A DNA stretch of 64,000 nucleotides from Micrococcus porci (lineage in GTDB: Bacteria > Actinomycetota > Actinomycetes > Actinomycetales > Micrococcaceae): NCBI RefSeq assembly GCF_020097155.1, contig NZ_CP083691.1:1612001-1676000 (forward strand), written 5' to 3'. Positions 21,459 through 33,170 of this stretch are shown one piece after another. How positions within the stretch are numbered: position 1 is the stretch's first letter; every line of letters begins with the position of its first letter. A model generated the notes under the pieces. That model saw nothing but the letters and a program-made list of their open reading frames with translations, did no database searches and was not told the origin of the DNA. A program made the position numbers and the translations under genes.

Positions 21459-22816
21459 GCACCACCGTCCCTCCCGCCCTCCTCTTCCGCGGGGCCGCCC
21501 TGGCCTCCGGCCGCGTGGCGGACGTCCTCGTGAGCGACGGCCGCGTCGCCGCGGTCGGGGAGGTCCCGGCCGTCGACGCCGAGGGCGCGAGCGTCGTCGA
21601 GGCCGCCGGCACGGTGCTCCTGCCCGGCCTCGTGGACCTGCACACCCACCTCCGCCAGCCCGGCAAGGAGGACGCCGAGACCGTCGAGACCGGCACCCGT
21701 GCCGCCGCCCGCGGCGGATTCACCGCCGTCCACGCCATGGCGAACTCGACGCCCACGGCGGACACCGCGGGCGTCGTCGAGCAGGTCTGGCGCCTGGGGC
21801 GCGAGGCCGGCTGGTGCGACGTCCACCCGGTGGGCGCCGTCACGGTGGGCCTGGCGGGGGAAGCCCTCGCCGACATCGGCGCGATGGCCGACTCGCAGGC
21901 GCGCGTCCGGATGTTCTCCGACGACGGCATGTGCGTGCACGACGCCGTGCTCATGCGCCGCGCCCTCGAGTACGTGAAGTCCTTCGGCGGCTTCGTGGCG
22001 CAGCACGCCCAGGAGCCCAGGCTCACCGCGGGTGCGCAGATGAACGAGTCGGAGCTCTCCGGCGTCCTCGGCCTCGCCGGCTGGCCGGCGGTCGCGGAGG
22101 AGGCGATCATCGCCCGCGACGTGCTGCTCGCCCAGCACGTGGACTCGCGCCTGCACGTCTGCCACGTGTCCACCGCCGGCTCCGTGGAGCTGATCCGCTG
22201 GGCCAAGGCGCAGGGCGTGCAGGTGACCGCCGAGGTGACCCCCCACCACCTGCTGCTCACCGAGGAGCTCGTGCGCTCCTACGACCCGGTGTTCAAGGTC
22301 AACCCGCCGCTGCGTCGCGAGTCGGACGTCCACGCCCTGCGCGCGGCGCTGGCGGACGGCACCATCGACACGGTGGGCACGGACCACGCCCCCCACACGG
22401 CGGAGTCCAAGCAGTGCGAGTGGACCGTCGCCGCGATGGGCATGACCGGCCTGGAGACCGCGCTCTCCGTGGTGCAGCAGGCCATGGTGGACACCGGCCT
22501 GATGGACTGGTCCGGCGTGGCGCGGGCCATGTCCACGGAGCCGGCCCGCATCGCCGGGCTGCAGGACCAGGGCCAGGCCGACGAGTCCGGCGAGCCGCTC
22601 GTGGGCGCCGTCGCCAACCTGGTACTGTGGGACCCGGCCGTGCGTCGCGCTGTGGATCCCGAGACCCACGCGACGCGCTCCCGCAACAGCCCGTACCGGG
22701 GCATGGAGCTGCCCGGCGCGGTCGTGCACACCGTCTACCGCGGCCGCCGGGTCGTCGCCGACGGCGAGCTCACCCAGCCCGTGGTCCACGCCGACGCCCC
22801 CGAGGGCCGCGCATGA
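21455..22816 (+). CDS. pyrC: dihydroorotase
   Basis: Cyclises carbamoyl aspartate to dihydroorotate. The 453-residue amidohydrolase has the metal motif [12 protein letters not shown] (about 66-77), [10 protein letters not shown] (about 151-160), the His ligands in VTPHHLLLT and HVCHVST, and TDHAPHT (about 309-315). An Asp in the SDDG loop rather than a carbamoylated Lys fits the class I bacterial enzymes. The start is GTG at 21455 (GTGA overlap with pyrB) with CAGGAGG upstream. It overlaps the next gene as ATGA. Confidence 0.96.
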   Translation: MSTTVPPALLFRGAALASGRVADVLVSDGRVAAVGEVPAVDAEGASVVEAAGTVLLPGLVDLHTHLRQPGKEDAETVETGTRAAARGGFTAVHAMANSTPTADTAGVVEQVWRLGREAGWCDVHPVGAVTVGLAGEALADIGAMADSQARVRMFSDDGMCVHDAVLMRRALEYVKSFGGFVAQHAQEPRLTAGAQMNESELSGVLGLAGWPAVAEEAIIARDVLLAQHVDSRLHVCHVSTAGSVELIRWAKAQGVQVTAEVTPHHLLLTEELVRSYDPVFKVNPPLRRESDVHALRAALADGTIDTVGTDHAPHTAESKQCEWTVAAMGMTGLETALSVVQQAMVDTGLMDWSGVARAMSTEPARIAGLQDQGQADESGEPLVGAVANLVLWDPAVRRAVDPETHATRSRNSPYRGMELPGAVVHTVYRGRRVVADGELTQPVVHADAPEGRA

Positions 22817-23433
22817 GCGCGGTGCTCCCGGCGGCGCTGCCCCTGGCGGCCACGCCGGTCCCGCCGGCCTCGCCCATGAAGGACTACTCGGACGTCTGGC
22901 TGCCGATCGTGCTGACGACCGTCGGGGTCATCGCCCTCCTGCTGGCCCTCATCGCATGGGGCTGGCGCGGCCGCCGGCGGCGGCAGGCCGGCATCCCGGC
23001 GCCGGCCACCGTGCCGCCCGAGGTCCTGGAGCGCGAGCCCGCCGTGTCCGCGGAGGGCATGTGGGTGGGCACCGTCTCCGGCACCGACCGCCTCGACCGG
23101 GTGGCCGTCCACGACCTGGGGCTGCGCTCCTCCGGCGTGCTGGAGGTCCACACGGCGGGCGACCGGCCCGGCGTGCTGGTGCTGCGCCCGAACATCGCCC
23201 CGCTGTTCGTCCCCGCCGCCCACCTCATGGAGGCCGGCCGCTCCGCCGGCATCGCCGGCAAGTTCGTGGAGCCCGGCGGGCTTGTCGCGTGGGGCTGGCG
23301 CCTCGGCGACGTCGACGTCACCTCCGCCTTCCGCCCCCGCCGCCCCGAGGACCGCGACCGCGTCCTGGAGGCCCTGCAGACCGTCATCGACCGCGCCGGC
23401 CGCCCCGACGCAGGACAGGAGAACGCCCGATGA
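22813..23433 (+). CDS. PH-like membrane protein of unknown function inside the pyr operon
   Basis: 206 residues: an outside-facing Ala/Pro-rich start, one membrane helix ([20 protein letters not shown], about 33-52), a basic stop-transfer segment (GRRRRQ), and a cytoplasmic beta-rich domain. That domain resembles the pleckstrin-homology-like domains annotated in the same position in Streptomyces. It overlaps pyrC upstream and carA downstream by four bases each, so it is translated with them. No catalytic motif is visible. Its retained place between pyrC and carA hints at a role in assembling or anchoring the pathway, which is speculation. Confidence 0.75.
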   Translation: MSAVLPAALPLAATPVPPASPMKDYSDVWLPIVLTTVGVIALLLALIAWGWRGRRRRQAGIPAPATVPPEVLEREPAVSAEGMWVGTVSGTDRLDRVAVHDLGLRSSGVLEVHTAGDRPGVLVLRPNIAPLFVPAAHLMEAGRSAGIAGKFVEPGGLVAWGWRLGDVDVTSAFRPRRPEDRDRVLEALQTVIDRAGRPDAGQENAR

Positions 23434-24617
23434 GCACCCCGACCCCCGAGACCGCCCTGCTGGTGCTGGAGGATGGCACCGTGCACCGCGGCCGCGCCTA
23501 CGGCGCCCGCGGCTCCACGCTGGGCGAGGCCGTGTTCACCACCGGCATGACCGGCTACCAGGAGACCCTGACGGACCCCTCCTACGCCCGCCAGATCGTG
23601 GTGCAAACCGCCCCGCACATCGGCAACACCGGTGTGAACGACGAGGACGCCGAGTCCCGCGCCATCTGGGTGGCCGGCTACGTGGTGCGCGACGCCGCCC
23701 GCCGCCCCTCGAACTGGCGCTCCCAGCGCACCCTGGACGAGGAGCTCGCCGCGCACGGCGTCGTGGGCATCCAGGATGTGGACACCCGGGCCATCACGCG
23801 CGCACTGCGCACCGAGGGGTCCATGAAGGCCGGCATCTTCTCCGGCGAGGCCGCCCAGCGCCCCGAGGCCGAACTGCTGGCGGAGGTCCGCGAGCAGCCG
23901 TCCATGGCCGGCGCCCGCCTGGCCGAGACCGTCTCCGCCCCCTCCGCGTACGTCGTCGAGCCGTCCGACCACGGCTGGGACGGCGAGCCCATCGCCGACG
24001 TCGCCGCCCTGGACCTCGGCATCAAGGCCGCCACCCCGCACCACCTGGCCGCCCGCGGCATCCGCGTGCACGTCCTCCCGGCGGACTCCGACTTCGCCGC
24101 GATCCAGGCCGTGCGGCCGGACGGCGTCTTCATGTCCAACGGCCCGGGCGACCCCGCCACCGCGGACGCCCAGGTTGCCGTCCTCCGCGAGGTCCTGGAC
24201 GCGGGCCTGCCGTACTTCGGCATCTGCTTCGGCAATCAGATCTTCGGCCGCGCCCTCGGCTTCGGCACCTACAAGCTGCCGTTCGGCCACCGCGGCCCGA
24301 ACCAGCCGGTGATGGACAAGGCCACGGGCCGCGTGGAGATCACATCCCAGAACCACGGCTTCGCGGTGGACGCCCCGATCGGCGAGGTCGTGGAGGCCCC
24401 GGAGGCCCGCTACGGCCGCGTCGAGGTCTCCCACTGGTCCCTCAACGACGACGTCGTGGAGGGCCTGCGCCTGCTCGACCGCCCCGCCTTCTCCGTCCAG
24501 TTCCACCCCGAGGCCGCCGCCGGTCCGCACGACTCGCTCGGCCTGTTCGACCGGTTCGCCCACACGCTCACCGAACGCCGCGCCGCCGCCCCGTCCGCCA
24601 CCCCCGAAGGAGCCTGA
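23430..24617 (+). CDS. carA: carbamoyl-phosphate synthase small subunit (glutaminase)
   Basis: Class I glutamine amidotransferase that delivers ammonia to CarB. The 395 residues comprise an N-terminal CarA domain ([17 protein letters not shown], about 36-52) and a C-terminal GATase. The nucleophile Cys lies in [14 protein letters not shown] (about 267-280), and the catalytic His/Glu are in [11 protein letters not shown] (about 357-367). GICFGNQ replaces the commoner GICLGHQ and is normal in actinobacteria. ATG at 23430 overlaps the preceding stop and follows GACAGGAGAA. Confidence 0.97.
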   Translation: MSTPTPETALLVLEDGTVHRGRAYGARGSTLGEAVFTTGMTGYQETLTDPSYARQIVVQTAPHIGNTGVNDEDAESRAIWVAGYVVRDAARRPSNWRSQRTLDEELAAHGVVGIQDVDTRAITRALRTEGSMKAGIFSGEAAQRPEAELLAEVREQPSMAGARLAETVSAPSAYVVEPSDHGWDGEPIADVAALDLGIKAATPHHLAARGIRVHVLPADSDFAAIQAVRPDGVFMSNGPGDPATADAQVAVLREVLDAGLPYFGICFGNQIFGRALGFGTYKLPFGHRGPNQPVMDKATGRVEITSQNHGFAVDAPIGEVVEAPEARYGRVEVSHWSLNDDVVEGLRLLDRPAFSVQFHPEAAAGPHDSLGLFDRFAHTLTERRAAAPSATPEGA

Positions 24618-24620
24618 TCC

Positions 24621-27919
<3,299 letters not shown>

Positions 27920-27923
<4 letters not shown>

Positions 27924-28843
27924 GCGTGCCCGCCGCGTCCATGACGCGTGAGCCCTTCGGGCGGCGCCTGGCCGCGGCGATGGCCGCGGCCGGGCCGCTG
28001 TGCCTGGGGATCGACCCCCACCCGTCCCTGCTGCAGGCCTGGGGGCTGCCCGACACGGCCGCCGGCCTGGAGTCCTTCGGGCTGACGGCCCTGGAGGCCG
28101 CAGCCGGGGACGGCGCGGCCCGCGTGGCCGCCGTGAAGCCCCAGGTGGCCCTCTTCGAGCGCCACGGCTCGGCCGGCCTCGCGGTCCTGGAGCGGCTGCT
28201 GGCGGAGGCCCGGGACGCCGGGGTGCTCACCATCGCCGACGCCAAGCGCGGGGACATCGGCTCCACGATGGACGGCTACGCGGCGGCCTGGCTGGACGAC
28301 GCCTCGCCCCTGGCCGCCGACGCCGTGACGCTGAGCCCCTACCTGGGCTACGGGACGCTGACCGCGAGCATCGAGCGGGCGGCCGCCGCCGGCCGCGGGG
28401 TGTTCGTGCTCGCACTGACCTCGAACCCGGAGGGGGCCTCCGTCCAGCACGTCGGCGCGTCCGAGGGGCAGGGGGCCGTGGCCGCACGGATCGTCACGTC
28501 CGCGGCCGCGGACGACGCCCGGCTGGCCGGTCTCGACGGCTGGGGCCCGGTGGGCCTGGTGGTCGGGGCGACGGTGGCGGGCCATGCCCGCGAGCTGGGC
28601 ATCGACCTCGCCGCGCTGCGCGGACCGCTGCTGGCCCCCGGCTTCGGGGCGCAGGGTGCCACCGGGGCGGGCATGCGGGAGGCGTTCGGCGCGGCCTGGC
28701 CCCAGGTGCTGGCCACGTCGTCCCGAGGGATCCTGGCGGCCGGTCCGACTGTGACCTCGCTCACGCGCGCCATCGACGCCGCCCGGGCTGACCTGGGAGT
28801 CGAGGGGCCCGACCCGCGGCATGCCGCGGGCAGGGATGCGTGA
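27920..28843 (+). CDS. pyrF: orotidine 5'-phosphate decarboxylase (type 2)
   Basis: Decarboxylates OMP to UMP, the last step of the pathway. The 307 residues fit the longer actinobacterial type 2 enzyme: [10 protein letters not shown] (about 28-37), [12 protein letters not shown] (about 73-84) and the catalytic Asp-Lys-Asp array in [13 protein letters not shown] (about 105-117). LTSNPEG and the phosphate-binding PGFGAQGA follow. GTG at 27920 overlaps carB as GTGA; ATG at 27941 is an alternative. It ends the operon. pyrE is not in this window, and pyrD appears only at the far end. Confidence 0.96.
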
Positions 28844-28866
28844 TGGTAACTTTCCGTCCGAACTCA

Positions 28867-28898
28867 GCCGGTTATGGTTGTTTGAACGACCAACCGGC
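28867..28898 (+). promoter_or_regulatory. inverted repeat over the mihF -10 region
   Basis: GCCGGTT at 28867-28873 and AACCGGC at 28892-28898 are exact inverted copies. They extend inward as TGGT/ACCA if two bases bulge. TATGGT at 28873-28878, a good -10 box, lies on the left arm. The surrounding 55 bases are unusually AT-rich for this genome. It could be an operator for mIHF itself or another regulator, or an RNA hairpin. Confidence 0.4.
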
Positions 28899-28940
28899 AC
28901 CGTGCCGGGGAACCACCGGACGATGGAGCGAGGACTTTCG

Positions 28941-29255
28941 ATGGCACTGCGGCAGTTGAGCGTCGAGGAGCGGGCTGAAGCGCGGGCCAAGGCCCTGCGG
29001 GCCCGCCAGGAGCGCGCGACCCTCAAGACCTCCTTCGCCAACCGAGACCTCAGCCTGCAGGAGGTGTTCGCCCGTGCGGACGTCGACCCCGCCATCGGCC
29101 GGCTCCGGACGGTGGACCTGCTCCAGGCGATGCCCGGCGTGGGCGAGGTCCGCGCCTCGGCCGTCATGGAGGCCTGCGAGATCTCCCCGGCGCGTCGCCT
29201 CAAGGGCCTCGGACGCCGCCAGCGCGAGGCGCTCATCGCCTATATTGGCCGATGA
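28941..29255 (+). CDS. mihF: actinobacterial integration host factor mIHF
   Basis: Nucleoid-associated DNA-binding protein of the mycobacterial/streptomycete IHF type, unrelated to E. coli IHF. The 104 residues start [20 protein letters not shown]. They contain a helix-two-turn-helix part with [18 protein letters not shown] (about 58-75) and the DNA-binding tail [14 protein letters not shown] (about 84-97). The start is ATG at 28941, matching the family start and preceded by GGAGCGAGGA; upstream in-frame codons are leader. It bends DNA and affects nucleoid compaction and, in streptomycetes, development. gmk follows 79 bases later. Confidence 0.95.
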   Translation: MALRQLSVEERAEARAKALRARQERATLKTSFANRDLSLQEVFARADVDPAIGRLRTVDLLQAMPGVGEVRASAVMEACEISPARRLKGLGRRQREALIAYIGR

Positions 29256-29334
29256 CCTGCCGCCGGGGCGCGGCGCGGACCCTGCAGGCCCGTCGCCCGC
29301 AGCCGCCGCGGTGACCCACCACCCAGGAGCACCC

Positions 29335-29985
29335 GTGAGCGACCTCTCCGACCTCGGCCCCGCCCCCTCCGTCCCCGGCGAGCGCGCCCCCTCCCGCCCC
29401 CCGGCGCCGGGCGCCGGGGTCACCGTGCTGGCCGGCCCCACCGCGGTCGGCAAGGGCACCGTGTCCGCGTACATCCGCGAGCACTACCCCCAGGCCTGGC
29501 TCTCCGTCTCGGCGACCACGCGCGCCCCGCGTCCGGGGGAGGAGGACGGGGTCCACTACTTCTTCACCACGCCCGAGGAGTTCGACGAGCTCGTGGCGGG
29601 GGACCAGATGCTCGAGTGGGCCGTGGTCCACGGCCGGAACCGCTACGGCACCCGGCGCGATCGCGTGGCCGAGGCCGTCGCGGCCGGGCGACACGTGCTC
29701 CTGGAGATCGACCTCCAGGGCGCCCGCCAGGTGCGCCGGACGCTCCCGGAGGCCACGTTCGTGTTCCTGGCCCCGCCGTCGTGGGACGAGCTCGTCTCCC
29801 GGCTGGTCGGCCGGGGCACCGAGGGCCCGGAGGAACAGCGCCGCCGGCTGGAAACGGCTAGACTTGAGCTCGCCGCCGAGCCGGAGTTCGACGCCGTCGT
29901 CGTGAACGACGCCGTCGAGCGCGCCGCCGCGGAGCTCGTGAAGCTCATGGGGATCGACCCCCATGACGCCCCCGCCTCCGCCTGA
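29335..29985 (+). CDS. gmk: guanylate kinase
   Basis: Phosphorylates GMP to GDP. The 216 residues carry the P-loop [10 protein letters not shown] (34-43), the GMP-binding [21 protein letters not shown] (split as [10 protein letters not shown] and GVHYFF, about 58-78), and [14 protein letters not shown] (about 123-136). A Pro-rich disordered leader of about 25 residues precedes the fold. The start is GTG at 29335, preceded by CAGGAGC. A TAGACT box inside the gene (29859-29864) may be an internal promoter for rpoZ. Confidence 0.95.
   Translation: MSDLSDLGPAPSVPGERAPSRPPAPGAGVTVLAGPTAVGKGTVSAYIREHYPQAWLSVSATTRAPRPGEEDGVHYFFTTPEEFDELVAGDQMLEWAVVHGRNRYGTRRDRVAEAVAAGRHVLLEIDLQGARQVRRTLPEATFVFLAPPSWDELVSRLVGRGTEGPEEQRRRLETARLELAAEPEFDAVVVNDAVERAAAELVKLMGIDPHDAPASA
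29859..29864 (+). promoter_or_regulatory. possible internal -10 box for rpoZ
   Basis: TAGACT inside the 3' part of gmk, 198 bases before the rpoZ start. It has the exact sequence of the aspS, rpsD and phoH boxes, and TAG trinucleotides are rare in these coding regions. Weak evidence on its own. Confidence 0.3.
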
Positions 29986-30061
29986 CGGGCCGCCCCCGGC
30001 CGCCCCGTGCGTTCCGACGCACGGCCAGAAGACCACCCGAGAGCAGACACTGGAGACCTAC

Positions 30062-30508
30062 GTGACCGATCAGTACGAAGGCATCGTCAACCCGCCCATC
30101 GACTCCCTCCTGGAGCGGGTGGACTCGAAGTACGCCCTGGTGCTGTTCGCCGCCAAGCGCGCCCGCCAGATCAACGCCTACTACTCCCAGCTGCACGAGG
30201 GCCTGTTCGAGTACGTCGGCCCCCTCGTGGACACCCAGCTGAACGAGAAGCCGCTGTCCATCGCCATGCGCGAGATCGAGTCCGACATGCTGGTCATGGC
30301 CGAGACCGCCGCGGTGGAGCCCGCGATCGAGCTCGCCGAGGAGGAGTTCGGCGACTTCGCGCTGCCGGGCGACGACGACCCCTTCGTCGCCGAGCCGACC
30401 GCCGAGGGCGTGTCCCCCGAGGAGTACGGCGCCCCGGTCACCACGGGGGACGACGACGCCGTCGAGGACATCCTCTCCGGCGCGGACGTCGCGGACGAGG
30501 ACGCCTGA
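30062..30508 (+). CDS. rpoZ: RNA polymerase omega subunit
   Basis: Small RNA polymerase subunit that helps assemble beta-prime. The 148 residues hold the core [20 protein letters not shown] (9-28), then [15 protein letters not shown] (about 29-43) and [11 protein letters not shown] (about 63-73). The conserved part ends near residue 75. The remaining 70 residues are a strongly acidic Asp/Glu tail, longer than in most actinobacterial omegas of about 90-110 residues. GTG at 30062 is preferred over the upstream ATG because GGAG precedes it and the family starts here. coaBC starts seven bases after the stop. Confidence 0.93.
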   Translation: MTDQYEGIVNPPIDSLLERVDSKYALVLFAAKRARQINAYYSQLHEGLFEYVGPLVDTQLNEKPLSIAMREIESDMLVMAETAAVEPAIELAEEEFGDFALPGDDDPFVAEPTAEGVSPEEYGAPVTTGDDDAVEDILSGADVADEDA

Positions 30509-30515
30509 TCCGCTG

Positions 30516-31805
30516 ATGGAGGTCGTGCTCGGCGTCGGCGGGGGCATCGCGGCGTACAAGGCCGCGCTGCTCCTGCGCCTCATGAAGGAGGCCGGCCACG
30601 GCGTCACGGTGGTGCCCACCGACAACGCCCTCAGGTTCGTCGGCGCCCCCACGTGGGAGGCGCTCTCCGGCCGTCCGGTGCGGACGGACACGTTCACCGA
30701 CGTCCCGGAAGTCTCCCATGTCCGGCTGGGGCGGGAGGCCGACCTCGTCGTCGTCGCCCCGGCCACCGCCGACCTGCTCGCGCGCACCGCCGCCGGCATG
30801 GCCCCCGACCTGCTGGGCAACGTCCTCCTCACCGCCACGTGCCCGGTGGTGCTGGCGCCCGCCATGCACACCGAGATGTGGCGGCACCCCGCCACCGTGG
30901 CCAACGTCGCGCTGCTGCGCGAGCGCGGGGTGCACGTGATCGAGCCGGACTCCGGGCGCCTCACCGGTGCGGACTCCGGCCCCGGCCGGTTGCCCGAGCC
31001 CGCCCGGATCTGGGCCGAGGCCCAGGACGCCGCCGCCCGCGCCGGGGGTCGTGCGGGCCGCGAGGCCGCGGTCACCGCGGCGGAGCCCGGAGCCGCGTCG
31101 CCCCTGGCCGGACGCACCGTCGTGATCTCCGCCGGCGGCACGCGCGAGGCCCTCGACCCCGTCCGCTTCCTGGGCAACCGCTCCTCCGGCAAGCAGGGCA
31201 CGGCCCTCGCCGAGGCCGTCCTGGCCGCCGGGGCCCGGGTCCGGTTCATCGCCGGGCCCATGTCCGTGGCGCCGCCCGCGGGCACGGAGGTCACCGCGGT
31301 GGAGTCCACGCAGGAGCTGCTGGAGGCCGTCCTGTCGGAGGCCGCCGACGCCGACGTGCTCATCATGGCGGCCGCCGTCGCGGACTTCCGGCCGGCCCAG
31401 GTGGCCACGTCCAAGATCAAGAAGACGGACGACGGCGGGGCCCCCACCATCGTCCTCGAGCGCACCCCGGACGTGCTCGCCACGGCGGTGCAGACCCGGG
31501 ACGCGGGCGGCCCCATGGCCCCCGTGATCGTCGGATTCGCCGCCGAGACCGGGGACGAGCACACCACACCGCTGGAATACGGCCGGGCCAAGCTGGCCCG
31601 GAAGGGCTGCGACCTGCTCGTGGTCAACGAGGTCGGGGACGGCAAGGTCTTCGGCCAGGACGCCACGGAGGTCACGGTGCTCTCCGCGGACGGCGCCGAG
31701 CCCGTCACCCGGACCGGCTCCAAGGCGGAGGCGGCGGCCGCCGTCGTCGAGGCGCTGGAGCGTGTCCTGGCGAGTCGGGAGGCCGGAGGGGCCCCCGGAC
31801 GCTGA
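30516..31805 (+). CDS. coaBC: bifunctional phosphopantothenoylcysteine synthetase/decarboxylase
   Basis: Joins cysteine to 4'-phosphopantothenate and decarboxylates the product on the way to CoA. The N-terminal flavoprotein half (1-180) has GVGGGIAAYKAA (6-17), the catalytic His in VSHVRLGREADL (about 67-78) and PAMHTEMW (about 115-122), with His where many enzymes have Asn. The C-terminal CoaB half opens VVISAGGTREALDPVRFLGN (about 203-222), then RSSGKQG and KIKKTDDG. Total 429 residues. ATG at 30516 has only a weak ribosome-binding site, so coupling to rpoZ is likely. Confidence 0.95.
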   Translation: MEVVLGVGGGIAAYKAALLLRLMKEAGHGVTVVPTDNALRFVGAPTWEALSGRPVRTDTFTDVPEVSHVRLGREADLVVVAPATADLLARTAAGMAPDLLGNVLLTATCPVVLAPAMHTEMWRHPATVANVALLRERGVHVIEPDSGRLTGADSGPGRLPEPARIWAEAQDAAARAGGRAGREAAVTAAEPGAASPLAGRTVVISAGGTREALDPVRFLGNRSSGKQGTALAEAVLAAGARVRFIAGPMSVAPPAGTEVTAVESTQELLEAVLSEAADADVLIMAAAVADFRPAQVATSKIKKTDDGGAPTIVLERTPDVLATAVQTRDAGGPMAPVIVGFAAETGDEHTTPLEYGRAKLARKGCDLLVVNEVGDGKVFGQDATEVTVLSADGAEPVTRTGSKAEAAAAVVEALERVLASREAGGAPGR

Positions 31806-31807
31806 CC

Positions 31808-31813
31808 TAGGAT
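31808..31813 (+). promoter_or_regulatory. -10 box of metK, leaderless
   Basis: TAGGAT right after the coaBC stop, ending seven bases before ATG 31821. A start site 6-8 bases downstream would coincide with the start codon. Confidence 0.55.
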
Positions 31814-31820
31814 GGTCGGC

Positions 31821-33083
31821 ATGAGCGACACCCCCACGCCGACCCCGTCCGCCGCCGCCCAGCCGTACCGCGGCGTCGGGGGCGGAGACCTGCGCCTGTT
31901 CACCTCCGAGTCCGTCACCTCCGGTCACCCGGACAAGATGTGCGACCAGATCTCGGACGCGATCCTCGACGCCATCCTGGCGGCGGACCCCTCCGCGAAG
32001 GTCGCGGTGGAGACGCTCTCCACCACCGGCCTGGTGCAGGTGGCCGGCGAGGTGAACACGTCGGCGTACGTGGAGATCCCGCACATCGTGCGCGAGACCA
32101 TCCTGGACATCGGCTACGACTCGTCGGCCAACGGCTTCGACGGGGCCCAGTGCGGCGTCAACGTCTCCATCGGCCAGCAGTCCTCGGACATCTTCGCGGG
32201 CGTCTCCCGGTCCCTCGAGGCGCGCGAGCAGGGCTCGGCGGACGAGGTCGACGAGCAGGGCGCCGGCGACCAGGGCATCATGTTCGGCTACGCCACGAAC
32301 GAGACGCCGTCGTACATGCCGACCCCCATCTACCTGGCCCACCGCCTCTCCGAGCGTCTCACCGCCGTGCGCCGCCAGGAGAACACCCCCATGCCGTACC
32401 TGCTGCCGGACGGCAAGACGCAGGTGACGGTGGGCTACGACGCCGACCACCGCCCCCGCACTGTCGAGACGGTGGTGGTCTCCACCCAGCACCACGACGT
32501 GGTCACCCAGGAGCAGCTGCGCGCCGACGTCGCCGAGCACGTGATCCGCCCCGTGATCGAGCGCTCCGGCCTGGACGTCTCGAACGCCCGGTTCATCATC
32601 AACCCGGGCGGCAAGTTCGTCATCGGCGGCCCCGTGGGCGACGCCGGCCTGACCGGCCGCAAGATCATCGTGGACACCTACGGCGGCATGGCCCGCCATG
32701 GCGGCGGCGCCTTCTCCGGCAAGGACCCGTCCAAGGTCGACCGCTCCGCGGCCTACGCCCTGCGCTGGGTGGCCAAGAACGTCGTCGCCGCCGGCCTGGC
32801 CGGGCGCGCCGAGTTCCAGGTGGCCTACGCGATCGGCTCCGCCCGCCCCGTGGGCCTCTACGTGGACACCTTCGGCACGAACGCCGTCCCCGAGGAGACC
32901 ATCATCGCGGCCGTGAACGAGGTGTTCGACCTGCGCCCCGCCGCCATCGTCAAGTCGCTCAACCTGCTCCGGCCGATCTACCGCAAGACCGCCGCGCACG
33001 GCCACTTCGGCCGGGACGACGCCGACTTCACGTGGGAGCGGACGGACAAGGTGGAGGAGCTCCGCCGCGCCGCGGGGGTGTGA
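31821..33083 (+). CDS. metK: S-adenosylmethionine synthetase
   Basis: Makes S-adenosylmethionine from methionine and ATP. The 420 residues include [20 protein letters not shown] (22-41), [11 protein letters not shown] (about 147-157), and the P-loop-like [18 protein letters not shown] (about 294-311). The start is placed at ATG 31821. The in-frame ATG at 31812 overlaps the -10 box TAGGAT and could not lie on the mRNA. There is no Shine-Dalgarno sequence. coaBC lies upstream and priA downstream, as in other actinobacteria. Confidence 0.97.
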   Translation: MSDTPTPTPSAAAQPYRGVGGGDLRLFTSESVTSGHPDKMCDQISDAILDAILAADPSAKVAVETLSTTGLVQVAGEVNTSAYVEIPHIVRETILDIGYDSSANGFDGAQCGVNVSIGQQSSDIFAGVSRSLEAREQGSADEVDEQGAGDQGIMFGYATNETPSYMPTPIYLAHRLSERLTAVRRQENTPMPYLLPDGKTQVTVGYDADHRPRTVETVVVSTQHHDVVTQEQLRADVAEHVIRPVIERSGLDVSNARFIINPGGKFVIGGPVGDAGLTGRKIIVDTYGGMARHGGGAFSGKDPSKVDRSAAYALRWVAKNVVAAGLAGRAEFQVAYAIGSARPVGLYVDTFGTNAVPEETIIAAVNEVFDLRPAAIVKSLNLLRPIYRKTAAHGHFGRDDADFTWERTDKVEELRRAAGV

Positions 33084-33170
33084 TCCGCCACGGACGCCCT
33101 GTTCGCGCTCGCCGAGCCTGAGGAGCGGCCGCGGCTGCCCGACTCCCCGGACGGGTGGCCCGAGGACCCG

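Noticed and set aside
31812..31814. ATG at 31812 as the metK start
   Set aside because: It overlaps the -10 box TAGGAT, so it would be upstream of the predicted transcript start; the next ATG at 31821 fits the family and spacing.
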